Assembly: GCF_932276165.1 (NCBI RefSeq)
Contig: NC_063993.1
Coordinates: 568,001-632,000, forward strand
Source of the DNA: Plutella xylostella
Taxonomy: Eukaryota; Arthropoda; Insecta; Lepidoptera; Plutellidae
Direction: 5' to 3'
DNA: 64,000 nt
How positions within the stretch are numbered: position 1 is the first letter of the stretch; each line of letters begins with the position of its first letter. Shown one piece after another: positions 63,549-64,000 of this stretch. The notes beneath the pieces were generated by a model. That model was not told the DNA's origin, made no database searches, and saw only the letters and a program-made list of their open reading frames with translations. Made by a program: the position numbers and the translations under genes.

Positions 63549-63699
63549 TACTCTTTCACGCCAAAACTACTGAACGGATTTGAATGAAATTTGGTATACA
63601 TACGGTCTAGACCCTGGGAAAGAACATAGGATACTTTTTATCCCGGAATTCCCACGGGAAAACTTTTTAAGGCGAAGCGAAGCGCGCGGGAACAGCTAG
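63469..63699 (+). mobile_element. Helitron-like non-autonomous element, copy 2
   Basis: It starts TCCTAACTTCCTAACTAATA, then ATTATAAATGCGAAAGTAAC, a (GTCT) run of about eight units, CTCTTTCACGCCAAAACTAC, GAATGAAATTTGG and TTTTTATCCCGGAATTCCCA. It closes with GAAGCGAAGCGCGCGGGAAC and AGCTAG|T. TC at the start, CTAG at the end before T, and a GC-rich palindromic 3' region fit a Helitron. No Rep/helicase is present. Confidence 0.75.
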
Positions 63700-63921
63700 T
63701 ATGAAATATTTGCGAAAATTATAAAGAACCTTTAGGATCAGTATGCACTGTCGTGTAAGGAAAGCGGTACTTTGTAAATCGACAAACTCAGTACGAGCTT
63801 CTTCTTTTTAGTAGTTACTATTTGTCACCGTGGTGAAAATAATAAGTTATCACTTTGCTGACTGCCCAGCGGACGCCACCGGACGAATAGAGTAAATGTA
63901 AAACGACAAACCTTTTTTTAC

Positions 63922-64000
63922 TTATATTATAAAGGCGAAGGTTTCTGCTGTTTGTTACTTATTCAAGTAAAAACGGCTGAACTGATTTTAATGAAATTTG
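63922..64000 (+). mobile_element. Helitron-like element, 5' part, cut by the window end
   Basis: TTATATTATAAAGGCGAAGG, TTTGTTACTTATTCAAG, AAAACGGCTGAACTGATTTT and AATGAAATTTG follow the same layout as 63469-63699 but as a distinct subfamily without the GTCT run. It continues beyond the window. Confidence 0.6.

Noticed and set aside
63510..63550. CRISPR-like array from regular GTCT repeats
   Set aside because: It is a simple microsatellite inside a Helitron-like element, in a eukaryotic genome.

Overview
The window looks like a stretch of moth or butterfly (Lepidoptera) nuclear genome. It is AT-rich, has long non-coding stretches and spliceosomal introns, and carries several repeat types that I recognise from Lepidoptera: tRNA-derived SINEs, short Helitron-like elements with a CAGA/GTCT microsatellite, and the GGGTTCCGTA repeat family. 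I cannot name the species.

One protein-coding gene is supported, on the + strand. It is a roundabout (Robo) axon-guidance receptor, best matched to the insect Robo2/3 type. Ten coding exons join in frame from 14267 to 25646, 3663 nt in all, for a 1220-residue protein. The order is signal peptide, five Ig domains, three fibronectin III domains, one membrane span, and a cytoplasmic tail of about 315 residues that carries CC0- and CC1-like motifs but no recognisable CC2 or CC3. The signal-peptide exon begins with 5' UTR after a good splice acceptor, so at least one non-coding exon lies further upstream and was not found. The 3' UTR runs to poly(A) signals at 26601 and 26623. It holds an unusual set of Pumilio-type sites and a perfect 13-bp hairpin.

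Positions 1-14166 show no convincing coding exon. They hold a SINE, small repeats and GC-richer stretches that could be 5' exons or enhancers. Positions 26640-64000 are also gene-free by eye and are largely a transposon landscape. They include a 913-bp piggyBac-like element flanked by TTAA (27719-28631), a 1910-bp hAT-like element with an 8-bp target duplication (52846-54755) and a later repeat inside it, Helitron-like copies, SINE copies, a 3' LINE fragment, a LINE protein relic at about 55.9 kb, a three-copy 28-bp tandem repeat, and two perfect hairpins about 400 bp apart (49560-49607 and 49967-50017). A second LINE reverse-transcriptase relic sits in robo intron 1.

I found no CRISPR array, rRNA, true tRNA or known microRNA. 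I did not find a convincing new biological system. The best candidates for follow-up are the 3' UTR elements of robo, the two perfect hairpins, and the repeated palindromic modules in the piggyBac-like element.
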